From Dermatophilaceae bacterium Sec6.4 (GTDB lineage Bacteria; Actinomycetota; Actinomycetes; Actinomycetales; Dermatophilaceae), in assembly GCA_039636865.1 (NCBI GenBank), contig CP144172.1:1-64000 (forward strand): a DNA stretch of 64,000 nucleotides, written 5' to 3'. This document shows positions 54,840-63,351 of this stretch, piece by piece. Both the position numbers and the translations under genes were made by a program. Positions within the stretch are counted from its first letter, which is position 1. Each line of letters begins with the position of its first letter. The notes beneath the pieces are model-generated. The model was given only the letters and a program-made list of their open reading frames with translations, ran no database searches and had not been told where the DNA came from.

Positions 54840-55813
54840 CCGCACAACTACACATCATCTCGGGCAAGGGGGGCACCGGGAAAACGACCGTTGCTGCCGC
54901 CCTGGCCCTGTCACTGGCACACGAGGGCCAGCACGTGCTGCTCGTCGAAGTAGAGGCGCGTGGCGGCATCAGTCAGCTCTTCGACGTGCCCGTGGGGGGC
55001 AAGGAGGAGACGCATGTCGCCCGAGGGCTCGGCGGCGGAGAGGTGCGCGCGTTGGCAGTCGACGCCAAGGCAGCGCTGATGGAGTACCTGCAGATCTTCT
55101 ACAAACTGGGCCGGGCGGGCAGTCTGCTGGAGAAGTTCGGAGCCGTCGACTTCGCCACGACCATCGCGCCGGGGATGCGCGACGTGCTGCTGACCGGCAA
55201 GGTCTACGAGGTCGTCCGCCGCGACGCCCATCACGCACGGCGTGGTTTCCAGCCGTACGACGCCGTCGTCCTGGACGCGCCGCCCACCGGGCGGATCGGC
55301 CGGTTCCTCGGCGTCAACCGCGAGCTGTCCGGGCTGGCCAAGATGGGGCCGATCAAGAAGCAGGCCGACTCGATCATGACGATGCTCACCTCCGGACGCA
55401 GTCATCTGCACCTGGTGACCCACGCGGAGGAGATGCCGGTGCAGGAGACCATCGACGCGGCGGCAGAGCTGCGGGAGTTGGGACTGACGATGGGGTCGAT
55501 CATCATCAACGCTGAGCAGGCGGTGCTGCTGGACCCCGATACGCGTGCGCTGCTGCAGGAAGCGGACTTCGACGAGTCGCCGCTTCGTGCCGATCTGACG
55601 GCGGCCGACCTGCGCGTGGGCCCGACCCTCGTCGACGGGCTACTGGACGCCGGGCGCCGCAGGGATCAGCGGCTGCGCCTGGAAGAACGCGAAAGTGCCC
55701 GTCTGGAAGATCTCGGTATGCCGATCGTCCGGTTGCCGACGATTCGCGACGGGATAGACGCCGGCGGACTACGCCAACTCGCGACCGCGCTACGAGAGCA
55801 GGGCCTGCAATGA
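54836..55813 (+). CDS. Get3/ArsA-family ATPase (first of pair)
   Basis: 325 aa from GTG 54836. P-loop ISGKGGTGKTTVAAALALSL (deviant Walker A with signature Lys), switch I/II region VVLDAPPTGRIGRFLGV and LVTHAEEMPVQE resemble ArsA/Get3. The cysteines that bind arsenite are absent. It corresponds to mycobacterial Rv3679, which acts with Rv3680 as a Get3-like heterodimer. Four bases overlap with the second gene; convergent with whiB. Confidence 0.92.
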   Translation: MTAQLHIISGKGGTGKTTVAAALALSLAHEGQHVLLVEVEARGGISQLFDVPVGGKEETHVARGLGGGEVRALAVDAKAALMEYLQIFYKLGRAGSLLEKFGAVDFATTIAPGMRDVLLTGKVYEVVRRDAHHARRGFQPYDAVVLDAPPTGRIGRFLGVNRELSGLAKMGPIKKQADSIMTMLTSGRSHLHLVTHAEEMPVQETIDAAAELRELGLTMGSIIINAEQAVLLDPDTRALLQEADFDESPLRADLTAADLRVGPTLVDGLLDAGRRRDQRLRLEERESARLEDLGMPIVRLPTIRDGIDAGGLRQLATALREQGLQ

Positions 55814-56973
55814 GCACGCGCGACCTCAACATCGACACGTTGATCGCCGACCGGTCGATCCGCACCATCATCTGCTGCGGATCCGGCGGGGTCGGCAAAA
55901 CGACGACCGCCGCGGCTGTCGCCATTCGGGCCGCCGAAGCCGGTCGATCGGTAGCCGTGCTCACCATCGATCCCGCCCGCCGCCTGGCGCAGGCGCTGGG
56001 CCTGGAGCACCTCGACAACGACCCCGCGCCCGTCGAGACGATCGACACGTCTGCGGGCGGCTGCCTCGACGCGATGATGCTGGACATGAAGCGCACCTTC
56101 GATGAGGTGGTGCTCTCGCATTCGACCCCTGAAAAGGCCGACGCCATCATGGCCAACCCGTTCTATCAGGCCGTCTCCAGCTCGTTCGCGGGCACCCAGG
56201 AGTACATGGCGATGGAGCGCCTGGGGCAGTTGCACCAGGAAATGTCCGGAGCCGACCCGCGCTGGGATCTGATCGTGGTCGACACCCCACCGTCCCGCTC
56301 GGCGATGGATTTCCTGGACGCGCCCAAGAAGCTCGGGTCCTTCCTGGACGGACGATTCATCCGGCTGATGACCGCGCCCGCCAAGGTGGGTGGCCGGGCG
56401 TACCTGAAGTTCGTCTCCATCGGGATGGGCTCGGTGACCGCGGTGATGGGCAGGGTGCTGGGCACCCAGTTGCTGACCGATGCCCAGACGTTCATCGCGG
56501 CTCTGGACACGATGTTCGGTGGTTTTCGCGAACGCGCCGATGAAACGTATGCCGCGCTCAGCGACGTGAGCACGGCATTTCTGGTCGTCGCCTCCCCGGA
56601 GCGGGACGCACTGCGGGAAGCCTCATTCTTCGTGGACCGACTCGCGACCGAAGGCATGCCGCTCGCCGGACTGGTCGTCAACCGCATCCAACCGGTGACA
56701 ATCCCGTCGCTGTCGTCGTCGCGAGCCCTGGAGACGGCACAGGCGATGCAGGATCTGCCGAACCGACCTGATGGTTGGTCCCCCGCGGATACTGCGGCAC
56801 TGCTACAGATCCACGCGGAATCCGCGGATCTCGCAGCGCGGCATCGCGCTGCGGTAGAACGGTTCACCGCTGCACATGAGGACATTGCCCAGGTGCAGGT
56901 TCCTGCCTCCGGCAGCGACGTCAACAACGTCGCCCAGTTGCGGCAGATCGGCGACGCGCTCAGCGGCGGTTAA
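55810..56973 (+). CDS. Get3/ArsA-family ATPase (second of pair)
   Basis: 387 aa. P-loop CGSGGVGKTTTAAAVAIRAA, switch II VVDTPPSRSAMDFLDAP and TAFLVVASPERDALREA. It lacks the arsenite cysteines; a longer helical insertion after the P-loop contains LAQALGLEHLDND. Mycobacterial orthologue is Rv3680 by sequence and by order. Its 3' end overlaps the convergent whiB gene by four bases. Confidence 0.92.
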   Translation: MSTRDLNIDTLIADRSIRTIICCGSGGVGKTTTAAAVAIRAAEAGRSVAVLTIDPARRLAQALGLEHLDNDPAPVETIDTSAGGCLDAMMLDMKRTFDEVVLSHSTPEKADAIMANPFYQAVSSSFAGTQEYMAMERLGQLHQEMSGADPRWDLIVVDTPPSRSAMDFLDAPKKLGSFLDGRFIRLMTAPAKVGGRAYLKFVSIGMGSVTAVMGRVLGTQLLTDAQTFIAALDTMFGGFRERADETYAALSDVSTAFLVVASPERDALREASFFVDRLATEGMPLAGLVVNRIQPVTIPSLSSSRALETAQAMQDLPNRPDGWSPADTAALLQIHAESADLAARHRAAVERFTAAHEDIAQVQVPASGSDVNNVAQLRQIGDALSGG

Positions 56974-57272
56974 GGCCGGTCGCCCGCCTGGGCGGCCTTG
57001 AACAACGCGGTCCAGGACACAACTTCTGGTCGGCGGCGTAGCAGTGCTCGACGCTCGCGCTCCGTCATGCCACCCCACACGCCGTACTCGGTGCGGTTGT
57101 CCAGTGCGTCCGCAAGACATTCTGCGACGACTGGACAGCCGTGGCAGATGGCCTTCGCATTCTGCTGGGCTGCACCTTTGGCGAACAGCTCATCAGGTGA
57201 GCCGCCGCGACAGGCTGCCCGCGCCGCCCAGCCTCGATCCCAGTTCGTTCGCTCTACCGCTACTGCAGTCAT
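56970..57272 (-). CDS. WhiB-family transcription factor (WhiB4-like)
   Basis: 100 aa. Four Fe-S cysteines: ACRGG, then CHGCPVVAEC; helix turn GVWGGMTERERRALLRR is the WhiB DNA-binding part. In mycobacteria whiB4 occupies the same position next to the Get3-like pair and a PBP gene. It responds to oxygen or redox state via the [4Fe-4S] cluster. Upstream lies an imperfect inverted repeat that could be its operator. Confidence 0.93.
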   Translation of the reverse strand: MTAVAVERTNWDRGWAARAACRGGSPDELFAKGAAQQNAKAICHGCPVVAECLADALDNRTEYGVWGGMTERERRALLRRRPEVVSWTALFKAAQAGDRP

Positions 57273-57293
57273 CTGGGACCCATTTTCTTAAGG

Positions 57294-57338
57294 TGATGCA
57301 TTACCCGAACCAGTTGCTTTATGCAGGGTAAAGTATCA
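57294..57338. promoter_or_regulatory. imperfect inverted repeat before whiB
   Basis: TGATGCATTACCC and GGGTAAAGTATCA face each other over a 19-base spacer (11 of 13 matching), 22-66 bases upstream of the whiB start, in an AT-rich region. It is a candidate site for autoregulation or an alternative sigma factor. Confidence 0.4.
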
Positions 57339-57454
57339 AGAATTCGTCCGGTATGACTAGAAGGAACTACCGAAAATAGCTCATGAGAGCTACTTCCTAT
57401 CCGGGGGCCTTTCTACAACTGGCGGCGCAGGCTGGTTTGCACGGCACTCCACGT

Positions 57455-57460
57455 TAGCCT
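57455..57460 (+). promoter_or_regulatory. -10 box (TAGCCT) of a leaderless PBP transcript
   Basis: TAGCCT is seven bases before the ATG at 57468. There is no ribosome-binding site in this gap. Confidence 0.5.
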
Positions 57461-57467
57461 CTTGACC

Positions 57468-59639
57468 ATGCGTGCCACCCGCCGGCTCGGTTCCGTGCTG
57501 ACACTCCTCGTCGCAATGCTCGCGACGGCCATGGTGATGGGCCTGCTTGCTGCGGGTCTGCTGATCCCCGCCGTCGGAGGCGTCGGGATCGCCAGCAACA
57601 AGAGCATCGAACTCTTCAACGGGCTGCCGGGGAGCTTCGCGATGAACCCGCTGGCGCAGCAGTCGCGCATCCTCGCCGCTGACGGCTCGACCATCGCCAC
57701 ACCGTTCAACGAGAACCGCATCGTGGTGCCACTCAGCAAGGTAGCGCCGATCATGCGTAAGGCGCAGGTTGCCATCGAAGATGAGCGTTTCTATCAGCAC
57801 GGTGGCATCGACCCCAAGGGCCTGCTGCGCGCGGTGGCATCGAACGCCCAGGGCGGCGGCACCCAGGGCGCCTCGACCCTCACCCAGCAGTACGTCAAGG
57901 TCGCCCTGCAGAATCAGGCGATAGCCGCTGGTAACCCGAAGGGCGCCAAGAATGCCGTTGCCCGTGAAGGTCTGCAGGGGTATGTGCGCAAGCTGCAGGA
58001 GCTGAAGTACGCGACGTCGCTGGAACAGAAGTATTCCAAGGACCAGATCCTCGACGGTTACCTCAACATCGTCTATTTCGGCGATCAGCAGTACGGCATC
58101 GAGGCCGCATCGCAGCACTACTTCAGCGTGCACGCCGCCCAGCTGACCCTGCCGCAGGCCGCACTGCTCGCCGGTGTCGTCAACCAACCGACGACCTTCG
58201 ACCCGGTCACCAATCCCAAGAACTCCGAGGCCCGGCGCAACATCGTGCTGCAGAAGATGTACCAGCAGAAGATCATCACCTTCAAGCAGTACTCGGACGC
58301 CTCCGTCATCCCCGTGCCCAGCATGTTAAAACTGAAGAACATCAGCGGTAACTGTTCGTCCTCGAAGTACCCCTACTTCTGCAGCTACGTCCAGAACTGG
58401 CTGTATCAGCAACCTGCGCTCGGCAAGACCCGCACCGAGCGCCAGGCGGCGCTCAAGAGTGGCGGTCTGACGATCAAGACGACCTTCCAGCCCAAGATGG
58501 CTGCCATCATCGACAAGCAGCTGCGCGCCAAGGTCCCCGAGAAGAACGCGACCGATGTCAACACTGCCGCGGCCGTCATCCAGCCGGGGACGGGGAATAT
58601 CCTTGCGATCGGTCAGAACACATCGTTCAGTAATTCGCCAGGTAAAGGCAAGACCTCTCTGGACCTGAGCAATGCGAAGTTCAACTTCGGGTCATCGGCA
58701 AAGTTCTTCGCGATCGTCACCGCGCTGGAGCAGGGAGCATCGCCCGACAACACCATTGACGTCCTGCCGCAGAACGTTACGCAGAAGGATGGCAACCCAG
58801 GTCGTAATTTCCCCTTCAAATCTTTTCGGGGCCCCTGCTTCAACGGCGGCGGGTCGTGGGCTGTCGGTAACGACTTCGGAGTCCCGCCGGGGCCGATGAC
58901 CTACTCCCGCGCGACGGCATGGTCGGTGAACACCGCGTTCGCCCAACTCGCGCAAACGGTTGGTATCTGCAATATCGCGGACACCATGGTCACGCTCGGA
59001 CTCGACCGTCAGTCGCTGGCGCTGAACCCATCGGGGATCATCCTCGGAACCAGCCTCGCGTCACCGATCGAGATGGCAAACGCCTACGCGACGGCGGCCG
59101 CCGGTGGGAAGTACTGCACACCCCGCCCCGTGACCTCGATCCTCGACGGCAACGGTAAGTCGATGAAGCTCGCCATCCCGCCCTGCAAGCAGGTGATGAC
59201 CCCGCAGGTTGCCGCGCAAACGAGCAAGATCTTCCAGGCCGTTCTGAACCCCGATGACCCCAAGGCAACCGCCCACCAGGACGCACTTGCCAATGGCCGC
59301 CCGGCGGCGGGTAAGACGGGCACTGTGAACGAGGCGAAGAACATCTGGTTCGTCGGTTACACCCCACAACTGTCCACCGCGGTCTGGGTGGGCCACGGCG
59401 GCAAGAGTCAGACTCCGTTGAAGAACATCACCCTGGCGGGGAAGTACTACGGCGACTACATCTTCGCCAGTGACCTGCCCGCACCGCTGTGGAAGAACAT
59501 CATGGACCTTTCGCTGAAGGGGCAGCCGAACAAGAACTTCCCCGCCGTGCCCGGCTTTAAGGACAACCCGACGGGTACGCCATCCAATTCGTCCTCCGGT
59601 GCCACTGCTCCGTCGAACCCTCCCCCGACGACGCAGTAG
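57468..59639 (+). CDS. class A penicillin-binding protein (PonA2-like)
   Basis: 723 aa from ATG 57468; an in-frame TTG two codons earlier is an alternative. One N-terminal membrane helix (VLTLLVAMLATAMVMGLLAA), then the transglycosylase domain (EDERFYQHGGIDPKG, GGGTQGASTLTQQYVK, ILDGYLNIVYFG) and the transpeptidase domain with SSAK (active Ser), SVNTAF (SxN) and GKTGTVNE (KTG). It builds and cross-links peptidoglycan. No PASTA domain follows; the tail is Pro/Ser-rich. Order whiB-PBP is conserved with mycobacteria. Confidence 0.94.
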   Translation: MRATRRLGSVLTLLVAMLATAMVMGLLAAGLLIPAVGGVGIASNKSIELFNGLPGSFAMNPLAQQSRILAADGSTIATPFNENRIVVPLSKVAPIMRKAQVAIEDERFYQHGGIDPKGLLRAVASNAQGGGTQGASTLTQQYVKVALQNQAIAAGNPKGAKNAVAREGLQGYVRKLQELKYATSLEQKYSKDQILDGYLNIVYFGDQQYGIEAASQHYFSVHAAQLTLPQAALLAGVVNQPTTFDPVTNPKNSEARRNIVLQKMYQQKIITFKQYSDASVIPVPSMLKLKNISGNCSSSKYPYFCSYVQNWLYQQPALGKTRTERQAALKSGGLTIKTTFQPKMAAIIDKQLRAKVPEKNATDVNTAAAVIQPGTGNILAIGQNTSFSNSPGKGKTSLDLSNAKFNFGSSAKFFAIVTALEQGASPDNTIDVLPQNVTQKDGNPGRNFPFKSFRGPCFNGGGSWAVGNDFGVPPGPMTYSRATAWSVNTAFAQLAQTVGICNIADTMVTLGLDRQSLALNPSGIILGTSLASPIEMANAYATAAAGGKYCTPRPVTSILDGNGKSMKLAIPPCKQVMTPQVAAQTSKIFQAVLNPDDPKATAHQDALANGRPAAGKTGTVNEAKNIWFVGYTPQLSTAVWVGHGGKSQTPLKNITLAGKYYGDYIFASDLPAPLWKNIMDLSLKGQPNKNFPAVPGFKDNPTGTPSNSSSGATAPSNPPPTTQ

Positions 59640-59651
59640 GCGTCCGGACGC

Positions 59652-60122
59652 TCAGCCCTGGTTGAGAGCGGACCTCACCGATGCTGCGACCTTGCTGCCG
59701 TCGGCGCGACCGGCGATCTGCGGCTGCAGCACCTTCATGACCTGGCCCATGCCCGCCATCCCGGACGCGCCGGTGGACTCGATGGCTGCGGCGATCATCG
59801 CGTCGAGGTCTGCGTCGCTCAGCGGCGCGGGCAGGTAACGCTCCAGCACGACGAGTTCGGCGCGCTCAGCGTCGGCCAGCTCGGGGCGTGCGGCGTCGTC
59901 GTATGCGGTGGCAGCCTCGCGGCGCTTCTTGGCTTCCTTGGCGATGCAGCCCATCACCTCGTCCTCGGTCAACTCGTGTTTGGTGGTGCCACTGACCTCA
60001 GCGGTCCGCACGGCAGCGAGCGCCATCCGGAGCGTCTGAATGCTGGTCTTGTCCTTCGCTCGCATCGCGGCGGTGAGGTCGCTCTGCAGCGTGTCTTTGA
60101 GCTTCACGTCGTTCGTCGTCAT
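59652..60122 (-). CDS. GatB/YqeY domain protein
   Basis: 156 aa from ATG 60122. KDTLQSDLTAAMRAKDKTSI, TLRMALAAVRTAEVSG, AKKRREAATAYDDAARPELA, LERYLPAPLSDADLDAMI and MGQVMKVLQPQIAGRADGSK are the YqeY hallmarks (related to the tail of GatB). The function is uncertain; it may bind tRNA. It is convergent with the PBP gene (12 bases) and divergent from the phosphoesterase gene. Confidence 0.93.
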   Translation of the reverse strand: MTTNDVKLKDTLQSDLTAAMRAKDKTSIQTLRMALAAVRTAEVSGTTKHELTEDEVMGCIAKEAKKRREAATAYDDAARPELADAERAELVVLERYLPAPLSDADLDAMIAAAIESTGASGMAGMGQVMKVLQPQIAGRADGSKVAASVRSALNQG

Positions 60123-60158
60123 ACGGGGCAGTGTGTCACCGGGTGTGAGGATGGGCGG

Positions 60159-61094
60159 ATGCACACTCTGGCCAAGGCCGTCGGCACTATGGGTGCCGCC
60201 TCGATCGGCGCCCTGGGGTGGGCGTCCCTGGTCGAGCGCAACTGGTACGCCGTCCGGCGTTACTCGCTGCCCGTCCTGCCCCGCGGCTGCGCACCGCTAC
60301 GGGTATTGCATGTCTCAGATCTGCACCTCGTGCCGCGTCAGTCGCGTCGGATCGCGTGGGTGCGCGGGTTGGCCGCGCTGGAGCCCGACCTGGTGATCAA
60401 CACCGGCGACAACTGCTCTGACATCAACGCGGTGCCTGCCGTACTGCAGGCCCTGGAGCCGCTGATGGACTGCCCCGGAGCGTTCGTACTCGGCTCGAAC
60501 GACTACTTCGCCCCGACGTTCAAGAATCCGTTGCGCTACTTCAACCTGTCGCACCAGCGCGGCGTCAATGCCGGAGGCGCGCAACTGCCGTGGCCGGAGC
60601 TGGTCGCGGGCTTCACCGGCGCAGGCTGGTTGAACCTCACGAATGCCCGCGCGACGTTGAGCGTGCGCGGTGTCGACCTGGAGTTCGTGGGCGTCGATGA
60701 CCCACACCTCAACTACGACCGCTATTCACGCGTCGCCGGTCCGGCCGATCCTGCCGCCGACCTCACGTTGGGTGTGCTGCACGCGCCGTATACGAGGGTG
60801 CTCGATGCGATGGCCGACGACGGGGCCCGCGTCCTGCTGGCCGGGCACACCCACGGCGGACAGCTGTGCGTGCCCGGTTACGGCGCGCTGGTGACCAACT
60901 GTGACCTGGACCGCCTGCGGGCAAAGGGCGTGTCACGGTGGTGGCCGGGCGCCGCGGGCACCCCTTCCTCGCGCGCTCCGCGCGACGCTGCGTGGCTGGA
61001 GGTGTCGGCGGGGCTGGGGCACAACAAGTACACACCGGTGCGTTTCGCCTGTCGTCCGGAAGCCACGCTGCTCACCCTGAGGCCCACTTCGTGA
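60159..61094 (+). CDS. calcineurin-like metallophosphoesterase
   Basis: 311 aa from ATG 60159 (GAGG upstream). A short N-terminal hydrophobic segment (GTMGAASIGALGWASLV) may anchor it. Metal motifs: VSDLHLV (DxH), NTGDNC (GD), LGSNDYFAP (a variant of GNHD) and LAGHTHGGQLCVPGYG (GHTH). Similar to the YkuE/LpxH-like membrane-associated group. Mycobacterial orthologues follow the PBP gene. Substrate unknown. Confidence 0.9.
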   Translation: MHTLAKAVGTMGAASIGALGWASLVERNWYAVRRYSLPVLPRGCAPLRVLHVSDLHLVPRQSRRIAWVRGLAALEPDLVINTGDNCSDINAVPAVLQALEPLMDCPGAFVLGSNDYFAPTFKNPLRYFNLSHQRGVNAGGAQLPWPELVAGFTGAGWLNLTNARATLSVRGVDLEFVGVDDPHLNYDRYSRVAGPADPAADLTLGVLHAPYTRVLDAMADDGARVLLAGHTHGGQLCVPGYGALVTNCDLDRLRAKGVSRWWPGAAGTPSSRAPRDAAWLEVSAGLGHNKYTPVRFACRPEATLLTLRPTS

Positions 61095-61218
61095 GGTCGA
61101 TCTCGCTTTTGCCGGGCCTGCCCGCACCTCCCGATTGGGAGATGTCTCAGCCTTCGCGGTATCGTGACCAGTGCTGCATCCGACTCGTGCCTAATCCGTG
61201 CGACGGGTGCAGCAGCCA

Positions 61219-61293
<75 letters not shown>

Positions 61294-61305
61294 AGGCACA
61301 AGGAG

Positions 61306-61350
61306 TGGCCCTGACCAGCGGAGACGCGGTCAGGGCCAGTTGCTTTTTCT
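61306..61350 (+). terminator. intrinsic terminator after tRNA-Pro
   Basis: TGGCCCTGACC pairs with GGTCAGGGCCA (11 bp, 11-base loop) and is followed by TTGCTTTTTCT. The T-rich end makes this the most classical terminator in the window. Confidence 0.85.
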
Positions 61351-61517
61351 GGCTTCTGGGCAAACCGGGCACAACCAGGGATCTCGCAGGCGTGCCCATC
61401 GGCAACGCGTCGACCGCACTGGCCGATGACTCCGCCACATCTGCAGAAGTTGAGCCATTTACTGAATAACCGGGGCACCCCGCAGACGACGGGAATGCAT
61501 AGGTCTCATACCTTGTT

Positions 61518-61537
61518 ACCCGTACGACTGCACGGGT
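61518..61537. promoter_or_regulatory. inverted repeat upstream of permease copy 2 (shared metal operator)
   Basis: ACCCGT-N8-ACGGGT, 23 bases before the permease start, matching the element at 20019-20038 including the flanking TA and an inner CTG. Likely ArsR-type operator. Confidence 0.6.
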
Positions 61538-61559
61538 ATTCGGACTTCACGAGGTGGGC

Positions 61560-62888
61560 ATGAACATTTTGAGCGGTATCGGAGACGGCCTGAACGAGGC
61601 GTTCTTCATGTTCTGGGCGACCCTGTGGGCGTTGGTGCTCGGATTCACCCTGTCCGGGGCGGTACAGGCGTTCGTCTCTCGAACCCAGATGCAGCAAACC
61701 CTGGGCGATCACGCCCCCAGGACGTTGGCGAAGTCCTCGTTCTTCGGGATGATCTCTTCCTCCTGCTCCTACGCTTCATCGGCGCTGGCCAAGAGTTTGT
61801 TCGCCCGTGGCGCGGATTTCACTGCGGCGCTGGTGTTCATGGTCGCCTCGACCAACCTGGTGTTGGAGTTGGGAATCGTGCTGTGGTTGTTGATCGGCTG
61901 GCAGTTCGCGCTGGCCGAATTCGTGGGTGGAGCGATCATGATCGTGCTGCTGGGTCTGGTCGTTCCCCGGGTGCTGCCGGCGAGTTGGACCGACGCGGCC
62001 CGTGACCGCCTGAACGAAGGTAACGACGGCGACGGATCCGGCAACGCCCCAGGTGAGCACGACGCATCGCAGGATGAGCCGCTGACCCAGCGGATCCGCA
62101 GCCGTAAGGGGTGGGGCGACGCGTCGGGATACACGATCAGCGACCTCACGATGTTGCGTAAGGAACTGTTCATCGGGTTCGTAGTGGCCGGGTTTCTCGC
62201 GGCGCTGGTTCCGACGTCCTTCTGGCAGTCGATCTTCTGGACCGGGCACGGGTTCGCCTCCAGCCTGGAGAACGTGATCATCGGACCGCTGCTGGCGATC
62301 CTCAGCTTCGTCTGCTCCGTCGGCAACGTGCCCCTGGCCGCGGCACTGTGGCAGGGCGGCATCAGTTTCGGTGGGGTGGTGTCGTTCATCTTCGCGGACC
62401 TGATCACGTTGCCGTTGCTGGCGATCTACCGCAAGTACTACGGCACCGCGATGATGCTGCGGATGCTGGGCGTGATGTGGGCGACCATGAGCATCGGTGG
62501 TCTTGCGGTGGAGTACCTCTTCAAAGCACTTCAGATCTCTGCTCCTGGGCGCCCGTCGCTGGTGGTGCAGACCGGGTTCTCGTGGAACTACACCACCGTG
62601 CTGAACATCATCGCCCTGGTCGGGTTCGCGATCATCTACTGGCTGTACAAGCACCGCGACGCCGCAGGTGGACGCTTCGCGCAGGACCCGACGTGTGGGA
62701 TGCAGGTAGAGATCGCCCAGGCCCCCGCTCACCGCACCACCCACAGCGAGGACGGGACGGGTGAAACGGTGTATTTCTGCTCAGACGGCTGCGCGGCCCG
62801 GTATGACCAACAGCAGACGCGCCCGCAGTCCACCGTCAACCGCACAAGCAACGACGCGAACGCGCATCAGCACGGAGGAACCTCATGA
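61560..62888 (+). CDS. UPF0718/ArsP-type permease with one YHS domain (copy 2)
   Basis: 442 aa from ATG 61560 (GAGGTG upstream; a GTG two codons earlier overlaps that site). The permease part is close to copy 1 (same SSCSYASSALAKSLFARGAD, SFVCSVGNVPLAAALWQGGI and KYYGTAMMLRMLGVMW). It carries only one YHS domain: DPTCGMQVEIAQ...YFCSDGCAARY, where the usual His before the second Cys is Gly. The linker differs from copy 1. First gene of a coupled cassette with ArsR, a micro-ORF and a response regulator. Confidence 0.87.
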   Translation: MNILSGIGDGLNEAFFMFWATLWALVLGFTLSGAVQAFVSRTQMQQTLGDHAPRTLAKSSFFGMISSSCSYASSALAKSLFARGADFTAALVFMVASTNLVLELGIVLWLLIGWQFALAEFVGGAIMIVLLGLVVPRVLPASWTDAARDRLNEGNDGDGSGNAPGEHDASQDEPLTQRIRSRKGWGDASGYTISDLTMLRKELFIGFVVAGFLAALVPTSFWQSIFWTGHGFASSLENVIIGPLLAILSFVCSVGNVPLAAALWQGGISFGGVVSFIFADLITLPLLAIYRKYYGTAMMLRMLGVMWATMSIGGLAVEYLFKALQISAPGRPSLVVQTGFSWNYTTVLNIIALVGFAIIYWLYKHRDAAGGRFAQDPTCGMQVEIAQAPAHRTTHSEDGTGETVYFCSDGCAARYDQQQTRPQSTVNRTSNDANAHQHGGTS

Positions 62889-63304
62889 GCATGTTGGACC
62901 ACGAGCACCCGATCGACCCGGTGCGGGTCGCGCATGCCCGCTCCCGGCTTCCGTCGGCCGAAGACGCCGGGCGGTTGACGAGTCTGTTGTCGCTGATGGC
63001 CGACCCGGTTCGGCTGCGGCTGATCTACGCCCTGGACGTCACCGAGGAACTATGTGTCGGGGACCTGGCCCTGGCGTTGGAGGTCAGCGAGGACTCGGTC
63101 TCCTACGCGCTACGCCTGTTACGTACTGCGGGGCTCCTGGTCACCCGCAAACAGGGCCGGGTCGTCTACAACCGACTCGCCGACGACTTCCCCGCACCGC
63201 TACGCGACCACTGCCTGCGCCAATTGGTCGCCCTGACCCGCACCGACAGCCACATCAACGACACCGACATCAACGACACCGACAACAGCCAGGGCAGTGC
63301 CTGA
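62885..63304 (+). CDS. ArsR/SmtB-family metal-sensing repressor (copy 2)
   Basis: 139 aa. ATG 62885 overlaps the permease stop. EHPIDPVRVAHARSRLPSAE, then LLSLMADPVRLRLIYALDVT and EELCVGDLALALEVSEDSVS are nearly identical to copy 1. The Cys of ELCVGDL, N-terminal His and C-terminal DHC are kept. The tail is different (HINDTDINDTDNSQ, Asp/Asn-rich). Its TGA overlaps the ATG of the 15-codon micro-ORF. Confidence 0.9.
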   Translation: MSMLDHEHPIDPVRVAHARSRLPSAEDAGRLTSLLSLMADPVRLRLIYALDVTEELCVGDLALALEVSEDSVSYALRLLRTAGLLVTRKQGRVVYNRLADDFPAPLRDHCLRQLVALTRTDSHINDTDINDTDNSQGSA

Positions 63305-63351
63305 TGCGAGCGAACTGCCCGGTCTGCCGCCGCATCAAAGAAGCGATGTGA
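63304..63351 (+). CDS. 15-residue CPVC micropeptide
   Basis: ATG 63304 overlaps the ArsR stop (TGATG); the stop overlaps the GTG of the response regulator (GTGA). It codes for MRANCPVCRRIKEAM. The two cysteines form a thiol pair like those of soft-metal or zinc ligands. Overlaps at both ends indicate it is translated rather than spacer. Function unknown; it may be only a coupling device. Confidence 0.5.
   Translation: MRANCPVCRRIKEAM

Noticed and set aside
54836..56973. arsenite-efflux ATPase function for the two ArsA-like proteins
   Set aside because: The arsenite-binding cysteines are absent and the order matches the mycobacterial Get3-like pair; no arsB or arsD is present.
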